In this document: piece after piece, positions 16,114-24,464 of the stretch
How positions within the stretch are numbered: the stretch's first letter is position 1
How the letters are laid out: each line of letters starts with the position of its first letter
Assembly: GCA_002419025.1 (NCBI GenBank)
Contig: DIFG01000005.1
Coordinates: 1-37,886 of the forward strand
Origin: Deltaproteobacteria bacterium UBA5754
Lineage (GTDB): Bacteria > Desulfobacterota > Dissulfuribacteria > Dissulfuribacterales > UBA5754
Length of the DNA: 37,886 nucleotides
Reading direction: 5' to 3'
Made by a program: the position numbers and the translations under genes
Notes under the pieces: generated by a model
Seen by the model: the letters and a program-made list of their open reading frames with translations, nothing else
What the model was told of the DNA's origin: nothing
The model's database searches: none

Positions 16114-16614
16114 ATGGCAGGCGAACTTCTTTTCGTGACAGCGTCTGACGACGCAAGGGTGGAAGGTTTTTCTTATACCCTCGAGCTGGCCAAGGTATTG
16201 GGAAAGGAAATAAGCGTTCTCTTGATAGAGCATACAAAGAGGTTTGCCGCATACATCAACCGCGTTGCGGCGGCTGTGACCTTTGCAGAGGCTGATGAGC
16301 ACGAAATAGCACGAGAACTCATGCAAAAACAGGAAATTCAGGAGGGGGCAGATGGGGACGGATACAAATCCATCATCAGTGCCTGCATCCAAAAAAAAGT
16401 CAATGTCACCATAGGAAGGAGCGAAGAAACCAATATTATTTCGGCGGTTTGCTCCTATATCAAGACCCACAACAAGGTCGACATGGTGATCCTTGCCCCG
16501 GACATCGTTCGGTCTTTTAACATCCGGGCTGCAAGCCTTAAACGACTCGCGCGGGTGGTGCCTCAGCCCATCGTGGCCATGTCCAGCCTGAGTCCTTCCG
16601 AAAAAAATAGTTAA
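16114..16614 (+). CDS. Usp-like small protein, first gene of the sigma-54 operon
   Basis: A 166-aa cytosolic protein with an alternating alpha/beta pattern like a universal stress protein: LLFVTASDDARVEGFSYTLE, a hydrophobic strand EISVLLIEHT, a long middle helix (EIARELMQKQEIQEG), and KVDMVILAPDI near the end, where Usp proteins have a D-x-I-x-x-G strand. The ATP-binding G-x2-G-x9-G(S/T) motif is absent, so it would be a non-ATP-binding or highly diverged Usp relative. It has a strong ribosome site (AAGGAGG) and lies first behind the promoter. Function unknown. Confidence 0.7.
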   Translation: MAGELLFVTASDDARVEGFSYTLELAKVLGKEISVLLIEHTKRFAAYINRVAAAVTFAEADEHEIARELMQKQEIQEGADGDGYKSIISACIQKKVNVTIGRSEETNIISAVCSYIKTHNKVDMVILAPDIVRSFNIRAASLKRLARVVPQPIVAMSSLSPSEKNS

Positions 16615-16626
16615 GGAGTCTTCTGC

Positions 16627-17553
16627 ATGTATCTGTATCTTCCGGTCGCCCAAACAAGTGTCAGTGTTTTCATGCCCGTTGGGCTCGGGCTGCTCGTCGG
16701 CTTGCTTTCCGGTCTCTTCGGGGTGGGAGGCGGTTTTCTTTTGACGCCTCTCCTCATCATGTTCGGTATTCCGCCAACTGTGGCGGCGGCAACGGATTCC
16801 AATCAGATCGTCGCGGCCTCCACTTCCGGGACATATGCACACTGGAAGATGGGGAATGTCGATTTCAAGATGGGGCTCTATCTTCTGGCAGGTGGCTTCC
16901 TCGGCGGGCTTGTCGGTGTCGAGGTGGTAAAGATCCTGAGGTCCATGGGAAACGCCGGCGTTGTGATCAATCTGACCTATGTCGTTATGTTGGGCTTGGT
17001 GGGCTCCTTCATGTTCGTGGAAAGCCTGGCCTCGATGAGAAAAAAGGCCTGCAAGGTGGAAAAAGGGGAGAAGGGAGCCGGGCAGTCGGGACTGGATCGC
17101 CTGCTTTCGACCCTTCCATTCCAGACGAGGTTTGAGAAGTCAGGGGTCACGCAGTCCGCACTCGTGCCGTTGGTGGCGGGCGGATTCGTGGGCATCCTCG
17201 CCGCCATTATGGGTGTTGGGGGAGGGTTTCTCATGGTCCCCGTGATGGTCTATCTCTTACGCATGCCCATGCACGTCGTGGTAGGGACAAGCCTTTTTCA
17301 GATACTTTTTACCTGTATAGAGGTCACCTTTCTCCAGGCCTATACGAACCATACAGTGGATTTTCTCCTGGCGATCCTTCTTCTGATCGGCTCCACGTTC
17401 GGTGCCCAGGCCGGAGCCGTGTTGGGGAGAAAACTCCATGGCGAACAGCTCAAGATCCTGCTGGCGGTCATCGTCCTTGCGGTAACGGTAAAGATAGTGT
17501 TGGAGCTCTGCCTTACACCCTCTATGCTGCTCGCTCCGGCAGGAGGGCACTAA
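16627..17553 (+). CDS. TauE/SafE-family (DUF81) membrane permease
   Basis: A 308-aa integral membrane protein of the TauE/SafE family, whose studied members are implicated in export of sulfite, sulfoacetate or related sulfonates. It has the internal two-fold repeat with the signature GLLSGLFGVGGGFLLTPLLI (about 25-45) and GILAAIMGVGGGFLMVPVMV (about 196-215), about eight membrane helices, and a charged cytosolic middle loop (about 135-175). AGGAG lies upstream of the ATG, 12 nt after the previous stop. A TIGR02186-like gene follows directly, a pairing known in other genomes. The substrate cannot be read from sequence; sulfur anions are the default guess. Confidence 0.88.
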   Translation: MYLYLPVAQTSVSVFMPVGLGLLVGLLSGLFGVGGGFLLTPLLIMFGIPPTVAAATDSNQIVAASTSGTYAHWKMGNVDFKMGLYLLAGGFLGGLVGVEVVKILRSMGNAGVVINLTYVVMLGLVGSFMFVESLASMRKKACKVEKGEKGAGQSGLDRLLSTLPFQTRFEKSGVTQSALVPLVAGGFVGILAAIMGVGGGFLMVPVMVYLLRMPMHVVVGTSLFQILFTCIEVTFLQAYTNHTVDFLLAILLLIGSTFGAQAGAVLGRKLHGEQLKILLAVIVLAVTVKIVLELCLTPSMLLAPAGGH

Positions 17554-17603
17554 TGGGGGGATTCTTAAATGATTCCGTGAAAATAGTTAGGGGAGAAGTC
17601 ACT

Positions 17604-18467
17604 ATGATGGTTAGGTCAATTGCGGCATTTTGTTTTTTGTTCGTGCTTATAGGAATCTCGGGTTTCAAGCCCGCTTATGCGGTTACCTTGGAGCTTTGCA
17701 AGGACCGCGTAGACATCGACTTTAACTATCATGGAGAAAGACTCTTTTTGAAAGGCATTGTCGACAATGGCTCGGATCTGATCGTCAAGGTGGTATCCAT
17801 TGACCAACACCCCCAAATCTTACGCAAAAAGGGGCGCGTGGCCGGGGTGATCTGGATGAACGTAGGCGAGATTCTATTCAGTAATGTCCCTGATTTCTAT
17901 GAAGTCTGGGCCACTAGGTCCCTTGAGGAGATCCTGACTCCGGAGGAAGCGGCCAAGTATGGCCTGGGTTACCAGGCCCTATTGCGCCAGTCATCACTGC
18001 TATTCCCAGAAGGGGATGAAGTGGATGGGGCAGAAAAGGAAAGGTTGTTTAGGGAATTTATAAAATACAAGGAATCCGCTCAGCTCTATTCAGTCGGAAC
18101 AGGGCATTCCGCCGACTTAAAAAAGGCAAAGGCGGCGTTTAGTCTCGGAGTGGCCGATGCCAATGCGTCTCTAAGCCCATTGCAGACAACCGGCTTTGAA
18201 GGCAAGACAAACTATTCCTTTGTATTTGAATGGCCATATCAGGCCAAGCCTGGAACATATCGAGTGACGGTTTATGAGGTAAAGGACAAAAAGGTGATAG
18301 GACAGGCCGAAGATACCTTTACTGTCAAGGAGGTAGGATTTGTCGATGCCTTGGTAGAGCTTTCGAACAAACACGGAGCCATCTATGGGATTATTGCCAT
18401 CCTTGCCTCTATTGGTGCCGGTTTTGGCGTGGGTGCGGTCTTCAGGAAAGGCGGAGGTGCCCATTAA
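17604..18467 (+). CDS. TIGR02186-like periplasmic protein with C-terminal membrane anchor
   Basis: A 287-aa exported protein resembling TIGR02186 (Alph_Pro_TM, PF09608): signal peptide (MMVRSIAAFCFLFVLIGISG, ending AYA), then VDIDFNYHGERLFLKGIVDN, a strand-rich domain with LRKKGRVAGVIWMNVGEILF and NVPDFYEVWATRSLEEIL, and a C-terminal helix (about 261-282, YGIIAILASIGAGFGVGAVF). The family was first described as alphaproteobacterial and often sits beside a TauE/SafE permease, as here, so it may be its periplasmic accessory. The ATG at 17604 has GGGGAG and opens the signal peptide; an ATG at 17553 overlapping the permease stop, with AGGAGGG, is a real alternative. Confidence 0.75.
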   Translation: MMVRSIAAFCFLFVLIGISGFKPAYAVTLELCKDRVDIDFNYHGERLFLKGIVDNGSDLIVKVVSIDQHPQILRKKGRVAGVIWMNVGEILFSNVPDFYEVWATRSLEEILTPEEAAKYGLGYQALLRQSSLLFPEGDEVDGAEKERLFREFIKYKESAQLYSVGTGHSADLKKAKAAFSLGVADANASLSPLQTTGFEGKTNYSFVFEWPYQAKPGTYRVTVYEVKDKKVIGQAEDTFTVKEVGFVDALVELSNKHGAIYGIIAILASIGAGFGVGAVFRKGGGAH

Positions 18468-18470
18468 GCC

Positions 18471-19331
18471 ATGTACAAAAAGATCGTTGTCGGGTTTGAC
18501 GGATCAGAATACAGCAAGGCCGCCTTGGCTGAGGCAGGGCACTGGGCCAAGCTCCATGAAGGAAAGGTAACCCTTGTTCATTCTGTCTATTTCGACCAGG
18601 AGGAGTTCGGGATCCTCCCTGAGCTCCTTTCGAAGAGATTTGACGCGGCCCGCAAGATGTGCGGTGATGTGAAAACGACCTTTGAAAAGGAATTTGGTTT
18701 TGGGCTTGAGACCAAAATTATCGAAGGCGAGGCACCGGAGACGCTCCTCAGGGTGGCCTCGGAAATCGGCGCGGACCTCATCGCCATGGGTACCTATGGT
18801 CGGAAGGGCCTCGGAAGGCTGATCATGGGCAGTGTGACGTCCCGAGTGATCGCCGAATCTCCATGCGATGTCCTTGTGGTCAAGCGCCCATGTACGGAAT
18901 GTCTTGGCAGATATGAATCGATTCTGGTGCCCTATGATGGATCCGAACCAAGCCGAATCGCCCTTGCGAGGGCGGCGGAACTGACGGCAGAGAATCCCGC
19001 TCACATTATCCTCTTATACATAATACCGCGGTATGAGGAGATGATAAATTTCATACGAACAGAAGGCATCCAGCAGCTCCTTTACAAGGAGGCGGAAAGA
19101 ATGATGCAAGGTGCTGCATCAACGGCTCGAAAATTGGGCATCTCCAGTCTGGATGTGAGGATTGATGAAGGGAATGCTGCTGACAGGATAGTCGCAATAA
19201 GCGAGGAAACAAAAAGCGACATCATCATTATGGGTAGTAGTGGATGGCGCAAGCTTAACCGTGCAATCATAGGAAGTGTTGCAGAAAGGACGATTTCCAA
19301 TAGTTCAGTACCCGTCATCATTGTGAGGTAA
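18471..19331 (+). CDS. Tandem-domain universal stress protein (UspA family)
   Basis: A 286-aa cytosolic protein of two fused Usp domains. Domain 1 (1-143) begins YKKIVVGFDGSEYSKAALAE and carries the ATP-binding motif MGTYGRKGLGRLIMGSVTSR (G-x2-G-x9-GS). Domain 2 (147-286) begins YESILVPYDGSEPSRIALAR and has MGSSGWRKLNRAIIGSVAER. Both are of the nucleotide-binding type. It lies 3 nt after the preceding gene in the sigma-54 operon. Usp proteins protect during starvation, redox or respiratory stress; the specific role here is unknown. Confidence 0.93.
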   Translation: MYKKIVVGFDGSEYSKAALAEAGHWAKLHEGKVTLVHSVYFDQEEFGILPELLSKRFDAARKMCGDVKTTFEKEFGFGLETKIIEGEAPETLLRVASEIGADLIAMGTYGRKGLGRLIMGSVTSRVIAESPCDVLVVKRPCTECLGRYESILVPYDGSEPSRIALARAAELTAENPAHIILLYIIPRYEEMINFIRTEGIQQLLYKEAERMMQGAASTARKLGISSLDVRIDEGNAADRIVAISEETKSDIIIMGSSGWRKLNRAIIGSVAERTISNSSVPVIIVR

Positions 19332-19335
19332 TTCT

Positions 19336-19755
19336 ATGAAAGGCTGCAGAAAGATTCTCGTTGTCGCGAATTCTTCCATAGACGCATTCAAACGATGCCT
19401 GAGGTTGATTTCGGATGAACCCGCGTGGGTGACAGTTGTCAAGGTGGTTCCCAATTTTGAGGGTGATCTTCACCTCACAGGCATCAGAAATATCAAAGAC
19501 GTGCTCGATGCGGCAAGCGAGGCGGAGGTCACGGAGATCAGTGAGGCCGTATTGGCCGAAAGAATGCCGGCAAAGATCCGGGTGATAAAAGGAGATATCC
19601 TCGCGGAAGTAAGGAGACTGGCTGAAGAGGAAAGATGCGACCTCATAGTCCTGGGGCGTGGGAAAAACCACTGGCTCAAGGACTTTTTCGAAAGAAAGGT
19701 GCTGAAAAAATTGATCAATATCGCCCAGTGTCCGGTTTGCGTAGTAAACTGCTGA
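19336..19755 (+). CDS. Small universal stress protein-like, last gene of the operon
   Basis: A 139-aa single-domain Usp relative: RKILVVANSSIDAFKRCLRL, WVTVVKVVPN, a middle helix, then CDLIVLGRGKNHWLKDFFER with KVLKKLINIAQCPVCVVNC. The ATP-binding motif region is present but degenerate (G-R-G-K...with no GS), so nucleotide binding is doubtful. It starts 4 nt after the tandem Usp and ends the operon; the next gene is convergent after 39 bp and I see no strong terminator hairpin between them. Confidence 0.82.
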   Translation: MKGCRKILVVANSSIDAFKRCLRLISDEPAWVTVVKVVPNFEGDLHLTGIRNIKDVLDAASEAEVTEISEAVLAERMPAKIRVIKGDILAEVRRLAEEERCDLIVLGRGKNHWLKDFFERKVLKKLINIAQCPVCVVNC

Positions 19756-19794
19756 TCTTTTAGCACCCCCAATACCCTTTTGCCTTCGCCTTGT

Positions 19795-22116
19795 CTACCG
19801 GATGCATGCCGAGCGGACCTGCTTGAGATCGGTGTCGCCGGAAAGGATCTTCCGGATGCCGTCCTGCTTCAATGTGAGCATGCCTGCCTTTAGGGCGGCA
19901 TCCGCAATCTCAAAGACCGGTCTCTTTTCCTGAATGAGCCTCTTCAACTCGTCGTTCGAAATAAGGAGTTCGTGGATGGCGATACGCCCCTTGTAGCCTG
20001 TGTTGTTGCAGAATGAGCAGCCCTTGGCGCGGTGGAGAGACGCCGAGTCGAATCGGGATGGATCGAGGGGCCTCGAGGGGTGGGATCCGTATTCCGATAT
20101 GAGGCGTTGGATCTCGTTCTTGTCCGGTGTGTAGGGTTCCTTGCACTTGGGGCAGAGGCGTTTTACGAGTCGCTGGGCAAGGACCCCGAGGAGTGCGTCA
20201 GAGAAGTTGAAGGGGTCCATGCCCATTCCGAGGAGCCGGGTGACCGTCTCGGGCGCCGAGTTCGTGTGGAGTGTGGAAAAGACCAAGTGCCCGGTGAGGG
20301 ATGCATCGATAACAGTGGTCGCCGTTTCTTCATCCCGGGTTTCACCTACCATGATGACATCGGGGTCGGCCCTGAGAAAGGCCCTAAGGACCCGGGCGAA
20401 TGTGAGCCCTATTCCCGGTTTCACCTGGACCTGGCGGAGTCCTTCCTGGACGATTTCCACAGGATCTTCTGCGGTCCAGATCTTTCTTTCCGGACGGTTG
20501 ATATGGCCGAGGGCGGCATGAAGGGTGGTGGTCTTTCCTGAACCTGTAGGGCCGACTACGAGGACGAGGCCGTACGGCATGGCGAGGATGTCCTTGAGGG
20601 CCGCCATGTTATCGGGCATGAGGCCGATCTTGTCGAGGGGCATGGCCTCGGATGCCGCAAGGATTCGAAGTACAACGTCCTCGTTGCCTTCCGTGGTTGG
20701 AAGGGTCGCCACCCGAAGTTCGATGGTCTTGCCCTGTCGCGTCTTGAATTTGATCTTTCCGTCCTGGGGGAGCCTCTTTTCCGCGATGTCGAGGTATGAC
20801 ATGATCTTTATGCGGGAGACGAGGGCACGTTTGTAGGCATAGGGGATGTTCTGATATGGGACGCAGTCGCCGTCTATTCTCAGACGGATTCCAGCCCCCC
20901 GCCTGCCGGTCAAGGACTCGATATGGATATCGGAGGCGTTTTTCGCAACGGCGTCTTCGATGACCTTGTTCGCCATCTGGACGACCACGCTGTCAGCGTC
21001 GGATGCGTCGGATGCCGAATCTTCATCATCCGTCTCCACATCCTCCCCTCCGGAAATATCCAGCTGTTCGAAGACGTTTTCCTGCTTCCCACCCAGGTTG
21101 ATCTTTCCGAAATAAAAATCTAAGAACCTGTCGATGTCTTCCTTTAGGGCCACGGCGAATTCGAACTGAGAGGCCTTGAGGACACGCTTTATGTTGTCGA
21201 TCTTGACGAGGTCGTTCGGGTTGTCGAGTGCGACGAGCAGTACGTCCCGATCTTCCTTGACCGGGACACAGGTGTTGGCCCGAAAGAAGTGTTCCTTGAT
21301 CCCCTTGATGCAGGCGGGCGCCTTCCCCACCTCGATCTCGTTGAACTCAATAAAAGGCACGCGGTAATATTCGCTGAGCGCCCGGCCGATTTCCTCCTTT
21401 TCGATGGAAAATCTTGTCATGAGGATGGATTCGAGGGATTTTTTCCCTTCCCGCGCAGCGTTTCGCGCCTCCTCGAGCCAGCTTTCTGTCAGGAGATTCC
21501 GGGCGATCAGGGGATAGTACTGGCCAAATTTCTGGGCGCTCTGCGTCAGTCCGTCCAGCCGCTCCCGGCAATTTCTGTAGCTGGGGTCGATCCTTACGAT
21601 CTGTCTCAGTTTTTCTATGGCCTGGGGGATCATGCCGACCTGCTCATGGATGATGGCGGCACGGTAAAGGCATTCCATGCGTTTTTCCTGGGAGAGCTTT
21701 GTGTCCTTCAGTGCCTCTCCCAGGTGATCCGCCGCATCGAACGGAAGATTGGCGGACAGATATGCCTCGGCGATCTTGAGATGGATCTCCCCGTTGGGAT
21801 AGCCCTTGTCAAGGAGGAGCTCGAGTTCGCTCACGGCCTCCCGGTGGAAGCCAGCTTCCATGAGGCCGATGGCATTCTGGAGATGCCGGTCCGTTTCCTT
21901 GAAGGCTGGACGATGACAGTCGTCGGGAGAAACATCCTGTGTCCGCGTGCCTGTGAGGGCCTCAAGCCTTACCTTTATGGTCGTAACAAGGGGGGGGGGA
22001 TAATTTCCGGCCTTTGCGAGGAGTTCTTCATAGAGCTGACAGGCCTCGGAAACGAGGCCTTGGCTGGCGTAAAGATCCGCCTCGTTCAAAAGGGCTTCAA
22101 TGGGTTCCGGATTCAT
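19795..22116 (-). CDS. TPR-fused GspE/PilB-type secretion/pilus assembly ATPase
   Basis: A 773-aa motor ATPase of the type II secretion/type IV pilus superfamily. Residues 1-210 are TPR-like helices (AIGLMEAGFHREAVSELELL; AAIIHEQVGMIPQAIEKLRQ), unusual for PilB. Residues about 225-335 are an MshE-N/T2SSE-N domain (LSEYYRVPFIEFNEIEVGKA). The ATPase has the ASDIHIE motif (about 394), Walker A GPTGSGKT (522-529), Asp box TAEDPVE (548), Walker B DPDVIMVGE (584-592) and zinc cysteines 655, 658, 700, 703. All catalytic elements look intact. It is last in the mglB-mglA-orf operon, 18 nt after the unknown gene. No pilin, PilC or secretin gene is present, so it probably serves a machine encoded elsewhere. 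Confidence 0.9.
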   Translation of the reverse strand: MNPEPIEALLNEADLYASQGLVSEACQLYEELLAKAGNYPPPLVTTIKVRLEALTGTRTQDVSPDDCHRPAFKETDRHLQNAIGLMEAGFHREAVSELELLLDKGYPNGEIHLKIAEAYLSANLPFDAADHLGEALKDTKLSQEKRMECLYRAAIIHEQVGMIPQAIEKLRQIVRIDPSYRNCRERLDGLTQSAQKFGQYYPLIARNLLTESWLEEARNAAREGKKSLESILMTRFSIEKEEIGRALSEYYRVPFIEFNEIEVGKAPACIKGIKEHFFRANTCVPVKEDRDVLLVALDNPNDLVKIDNIKRVLKASQFEFAVALKEDIDRFLDFYFGKINLGGKQENVFEQLDISGGEDVETDDEDSASDASDADSVVVQMANKVIEDAVAKNASDIHIESLTGRRGAGIRLRIDGDCVPYQNIPYAYKRALVSRIKIMSYLDIAEKRLPQDGKIKFKTRQGKTIELRVATLPTTEGNEDVVLRILAASEAMPLDKIGLMPDNMAALKDILAMPYGLVLVVGPTGSGKTTTLHAALGHINRPERKIWTAEDPVEIVQEGLRQVQVKPGIGLTFARVLRAFLRADPDVIMVGETRDEETATTVIDASLTGHLVFSTLHTNSAPETVTRLLGMGMDPFNFSDALLGVLAQRLVKRLCPKCKEPYTPDKNEIQRLISEYGSHPSRPLDPSRFDSASLHRAKGCSFCNNTGYKGRIAIHELLISNDELKRLIQEKRPVFEIADAALKAGMLTLKQDGIRKILSGDTDLKQVRSACIR

Positions 22117-22134
22117 GGCAATGATACCAGTAGG

Positions 22135-23796
22135 CTATGTAAGGGTCTTCTGGGCGGACAGGACAGGGATGGATTTCCCCCCGCGTCTGAGTTCTCCGGC
22201 AATGGAGCCGGATTCGGACCCATCGCCGGGATTCCAGCTCCATTCGGCCGTGACGGCAAAAGGCCTCGGGGCCTCTGCAAGAAAGAGGATCAGCCCGCGT
22301 CCTTGTGCGTAAAGGACAAGGATGTGGGGCCGTCGAGGTATCGCCGAACCATTTTCCCCTGAAAGTGAAAGCGGATGGACGGGAAACTCCGCGGATGATA
22401 GGGCAGAGGCGTCGAGTTCCCCGAGTTCTCCGGCGAAAAGCGTGTTCAGGCGGGACCATGGCCAGGGTTTAAGCAACCTCAGAGAAAAGCTCCGGGCTTC
22501 AAATGCCTTGCGCCTGACCCACCAGGGGCTTGGGCCAGAAAAGGCGATTTCGTCAGGGATCAGCGCGATAAGACCCTCTTTTCCGGAAACGACGCAAAGG
22601 TTTTCCCATGGCAGGGGGAGTGGAGAGGCAGGCTTAGTCGATTTGGTATGAGCGGCAGGATCGGATGGGTGCGGAGATTCTGCAGAGGAGGGTTCAGGTG
22701 CCATACCTGTTTTTTCCTTGAATATGCCGGCAAGGCGATCCCGCTCGCGTCTCATGTCCCCCATGAGCCTTTCCTCGAAGGCGCGGAGTTTTTCCATGCC
22801 CGGGGTCGAGGAGAAAAGCCTTTCGATAGGACGGATGCTTTCGATCCACCCGTCCAGGCGGGAGATGTGTTCCAGGATGGCCGTCTCGATGACTTCATCT
22901 GGACAGGTCTTGGTTTTGGCCGGTGGGAGGATGGCGCAGGCGGAAAGACGCGGAGTCGGCGGGCCGGATAAGGCGGAGTGCGAAGGGGCCTCGATAATCG
23001 GCTTCGTGTCTGCGTTTGGCTGTATGGCCTTATGGAGGGCGTCTTCCAGTTCGATGTCGAGCGAAATGGCATCAAAGCCCTGAGGAGGATTCGTTTTTTG
23101 CGGTTTGGGGGACTGGTAGGCGCTGCCGGATTCGTCGAGATTGGGGCCGGATGTCGGATTCATGATCTTTTCAATCTCTTCCCGGAGCGCGGTGATCCGT
23201 TTTTCCCTGTCTTCACGCGGCCCATCCGCAAGGGAGACGAGCCCGGCGAGCCCTTTCTGAAGGGCGCGAACGATATGGGTCGGGGGGGAGGATGCATCTT
23301 TCCGGAGCCGCATGGATGCGCCCTTGAGGATGGCGATGATGCCAAGGGCTCCGGCTGATCCGGCAAAGGCCCTGTCGGCTCCGACCGCCTCCAGGGATTG
23401 TTCCACCTCATTGAGAGTGGCGTCCGAGATCTCCCAATCGAGGGAAAGGATGCTTTGGCGGAGCCCGTCGAGGGAGCTGGGCGGGAGTGTCGCCTCATGA
23501 GCAAGGCCTTTGTCTCCGTAAGGGACCTTCTTTGGGCCTTGCTCAGGCGCGGATGCCGGCTCAGATTCCAGCTCGAGGGTCAGAGGGGCATCCGAAGCCC
23601 TGTTTTCGGGTGAATGGACCTTCAAATGGGATGAGGATGCATCGAGGGTAGGATCGTTCGGTGATGTCTTTTCTTTCACCTCGTTCGTCAGGGCGTCGAT
23701 CTCAATATGTCGAGTCGGAACAAAAAGGGCGTCGATCGATCCGTCGATTTCATTTAGAAAATCCTCCTGGTCACGGATGGGTGCATTATCGCTCAT
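22135..23796 (-). CDS. Unknown 553-aa protein between mglA and the PilB-like ATPase
   Basis: I do not recognise this protein. The ATG at 23796 follows GAAGGAG. There is no signal peptide or membrane helix. Visible parts: an acidic, low-complexity N-terminus (1-100); a helical segment about 105-200 (LDWEISDATLNEVEQSLEAV, AGALGIIAILKGASMRLRKD); a charged linker with Pro/Ser; a second helical segment about 310-370 (HISRLDGWIESIRPIERLFS, MEKLRAFEERLMGDMRRERD); and a compact beta-rich C-terminal domain about 405-553 (NLCVVSGKEGLIALIPDEIA; HILVLYAQGRGLILFLAEAP). The last domain faintly recalls a CheW-like layout, which would fit the neighbouring CheA, but I would not assert it. Likely a cytosolic adaptor or scaffold of the Mgl/ATPase operon. 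Confidence 0.8.
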   Translation of the reverse strand: MSDNAPIRDQEDFLNEIDGSIDALFVPTRHIEIDALTNEVKEKTSPNDPTLDASSSHLKVHSPENRASDAPLTLELESEPASAPEQGPKKVPYGDKGLAHEATLPPSSLDGLRQSILSLDWEISDATLNEVEQSLEAVGADRAFAGSAGALGIIAILKGASMRLRKDASSPPTHIVRALQKGLAGLVSLADGPREDREKRITALREEIEKIMNPTSGPNLDESGSAYQSPKPQKTNPPQGFDAISLDIELEDALHKAIQPNADTKPIIEAPSHSALSGPPTPRLSACAILPPAKTKTCPDEVIETAILEHISRLDGWIESIRPIERLFSSTPGMEKLRAFEERLMGDMRRERDRLAGIFKEKTGMAPEPSSAESPHPSDPAAHTKSTKPASPLPLPWENLCVVSGKEGLIALIPDEIAFSGPSPWWVRRKAFEARSFSLRLLKPWPWSRLNTLFAGELGELDASALSSAEFPVHPLSLSGENGSAIPRRPHILVLYAQGRGLILFLAEAPRPFAVTAEWSWNPGDGSESGSIAGELRRGGKSIPVLSAQKTLT

Positions 23797-23838
23797 GGAA
23801 ACTCCTTCGGGGCGTAATCCCTTTCGACGCGGCATTTA

Positions 23839-24462
23839 TCATGCAGACGGTTTGGCAAAGAGATGCTTGTCTGCCACGTGTCTGACCGTCTGTTTGCTTA
23901 TTTCCTTCAGTGTCTCAAAGACCCCTGTCCCCTTGGTCGCCGCTGCCTCAAAAAAGGCGAGGTGCCGCCCGTTGTTGAGGTCACGCTCGAGTTCCTCGAT
24001 TCCGAGGGTCGGTATGGGCGAGGAGACGAGATCACGTTTGTTGTATTGGAGCACGAGGGGAATCTCGGAGAGAGTGCGGTTCTGTTCCCGCAGGTTCTGG
24101 GTGAGATCGAGGAGGCTGTCGATGTTTTTCCGCTGCCGGATTTTGAGGGAATCGGCCACGAAAACGATCCCGTCCACACCCTTCAGGACGAGTTTTCGCG
24201 TGGACTCGTAGATGCTCTGGCCTGGGACGGTGTAGAGCTGGATGCGGATGTCAAAGCCCGCCACCTTTCCGAGGTTGATAGGCAGGAGATCGAAAAACAG
24301 GGTCCGGTCTCCCTTTGTCTCAATGGTGAGCATCTTTCCCCGGGTCCTTTCGTTCATAGCGTTATAGATATAGACGAGGTTGGTCGTTTTCCCGCACCGT
24401 CCCGGGCCGTAGTAGACGATCTTGCAGTGGACTTCCTTCTTGCTCAGGTCGATGAGGGCCAT
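23839..24462 (-). CDS. mglA: MglA-type Ras-like GTPase
   Basis: A 207-aa small GTPase. MglA in Myxococcus marks the leading pole in its GTP form and governs motility direction and type IV pilus polarity. Motifs: P-loop GPGRCGKT (19-26); switch region with FFDLLPINLGKVAGF, characteristic of MglA; G3 YTVPGQ (77-82); LVLKGVDGIVFVADS; G4 NKRD (141-144); G5-like AAATKGTG (173-180). Length fits M. xanthus MglA (195 aa). It lies 2 nt after a roadblock-domain gene (MglB-like GAP) and upstream of an unknown protein and a PilB-type ATPase, supporting a role in polar motor control. Confidence 0.93.
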   Translation of the reverse strand: MALIDLSKKEVHCKIVYYGPGRCGKTTNLVYIYNAMNERTRGKMLTIETKGDRTLFFDLLPINLGKVAGFDIRIQLYTVPGQSIYESTRKLVLKGVDGIVFVADSLKIRQRKNIDSLLDLTQNLREQNRTLSEIPLVLQYNKRDLVSSPIPTLGIEELERDLNNGRHLAFFEAAATKGTGVFETLKEISKQTVRHVADKHLFAKPSA

Positions 24463-24464
24463 GG

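Noticed and set aside
21289..22362. A 357-codon plus-strand open frame opposite the TPR/PilB ATPase
   Set aside because: It is antisense to the TPR and N1 domains of a clear gene and has no ribosome site or protein-like features.
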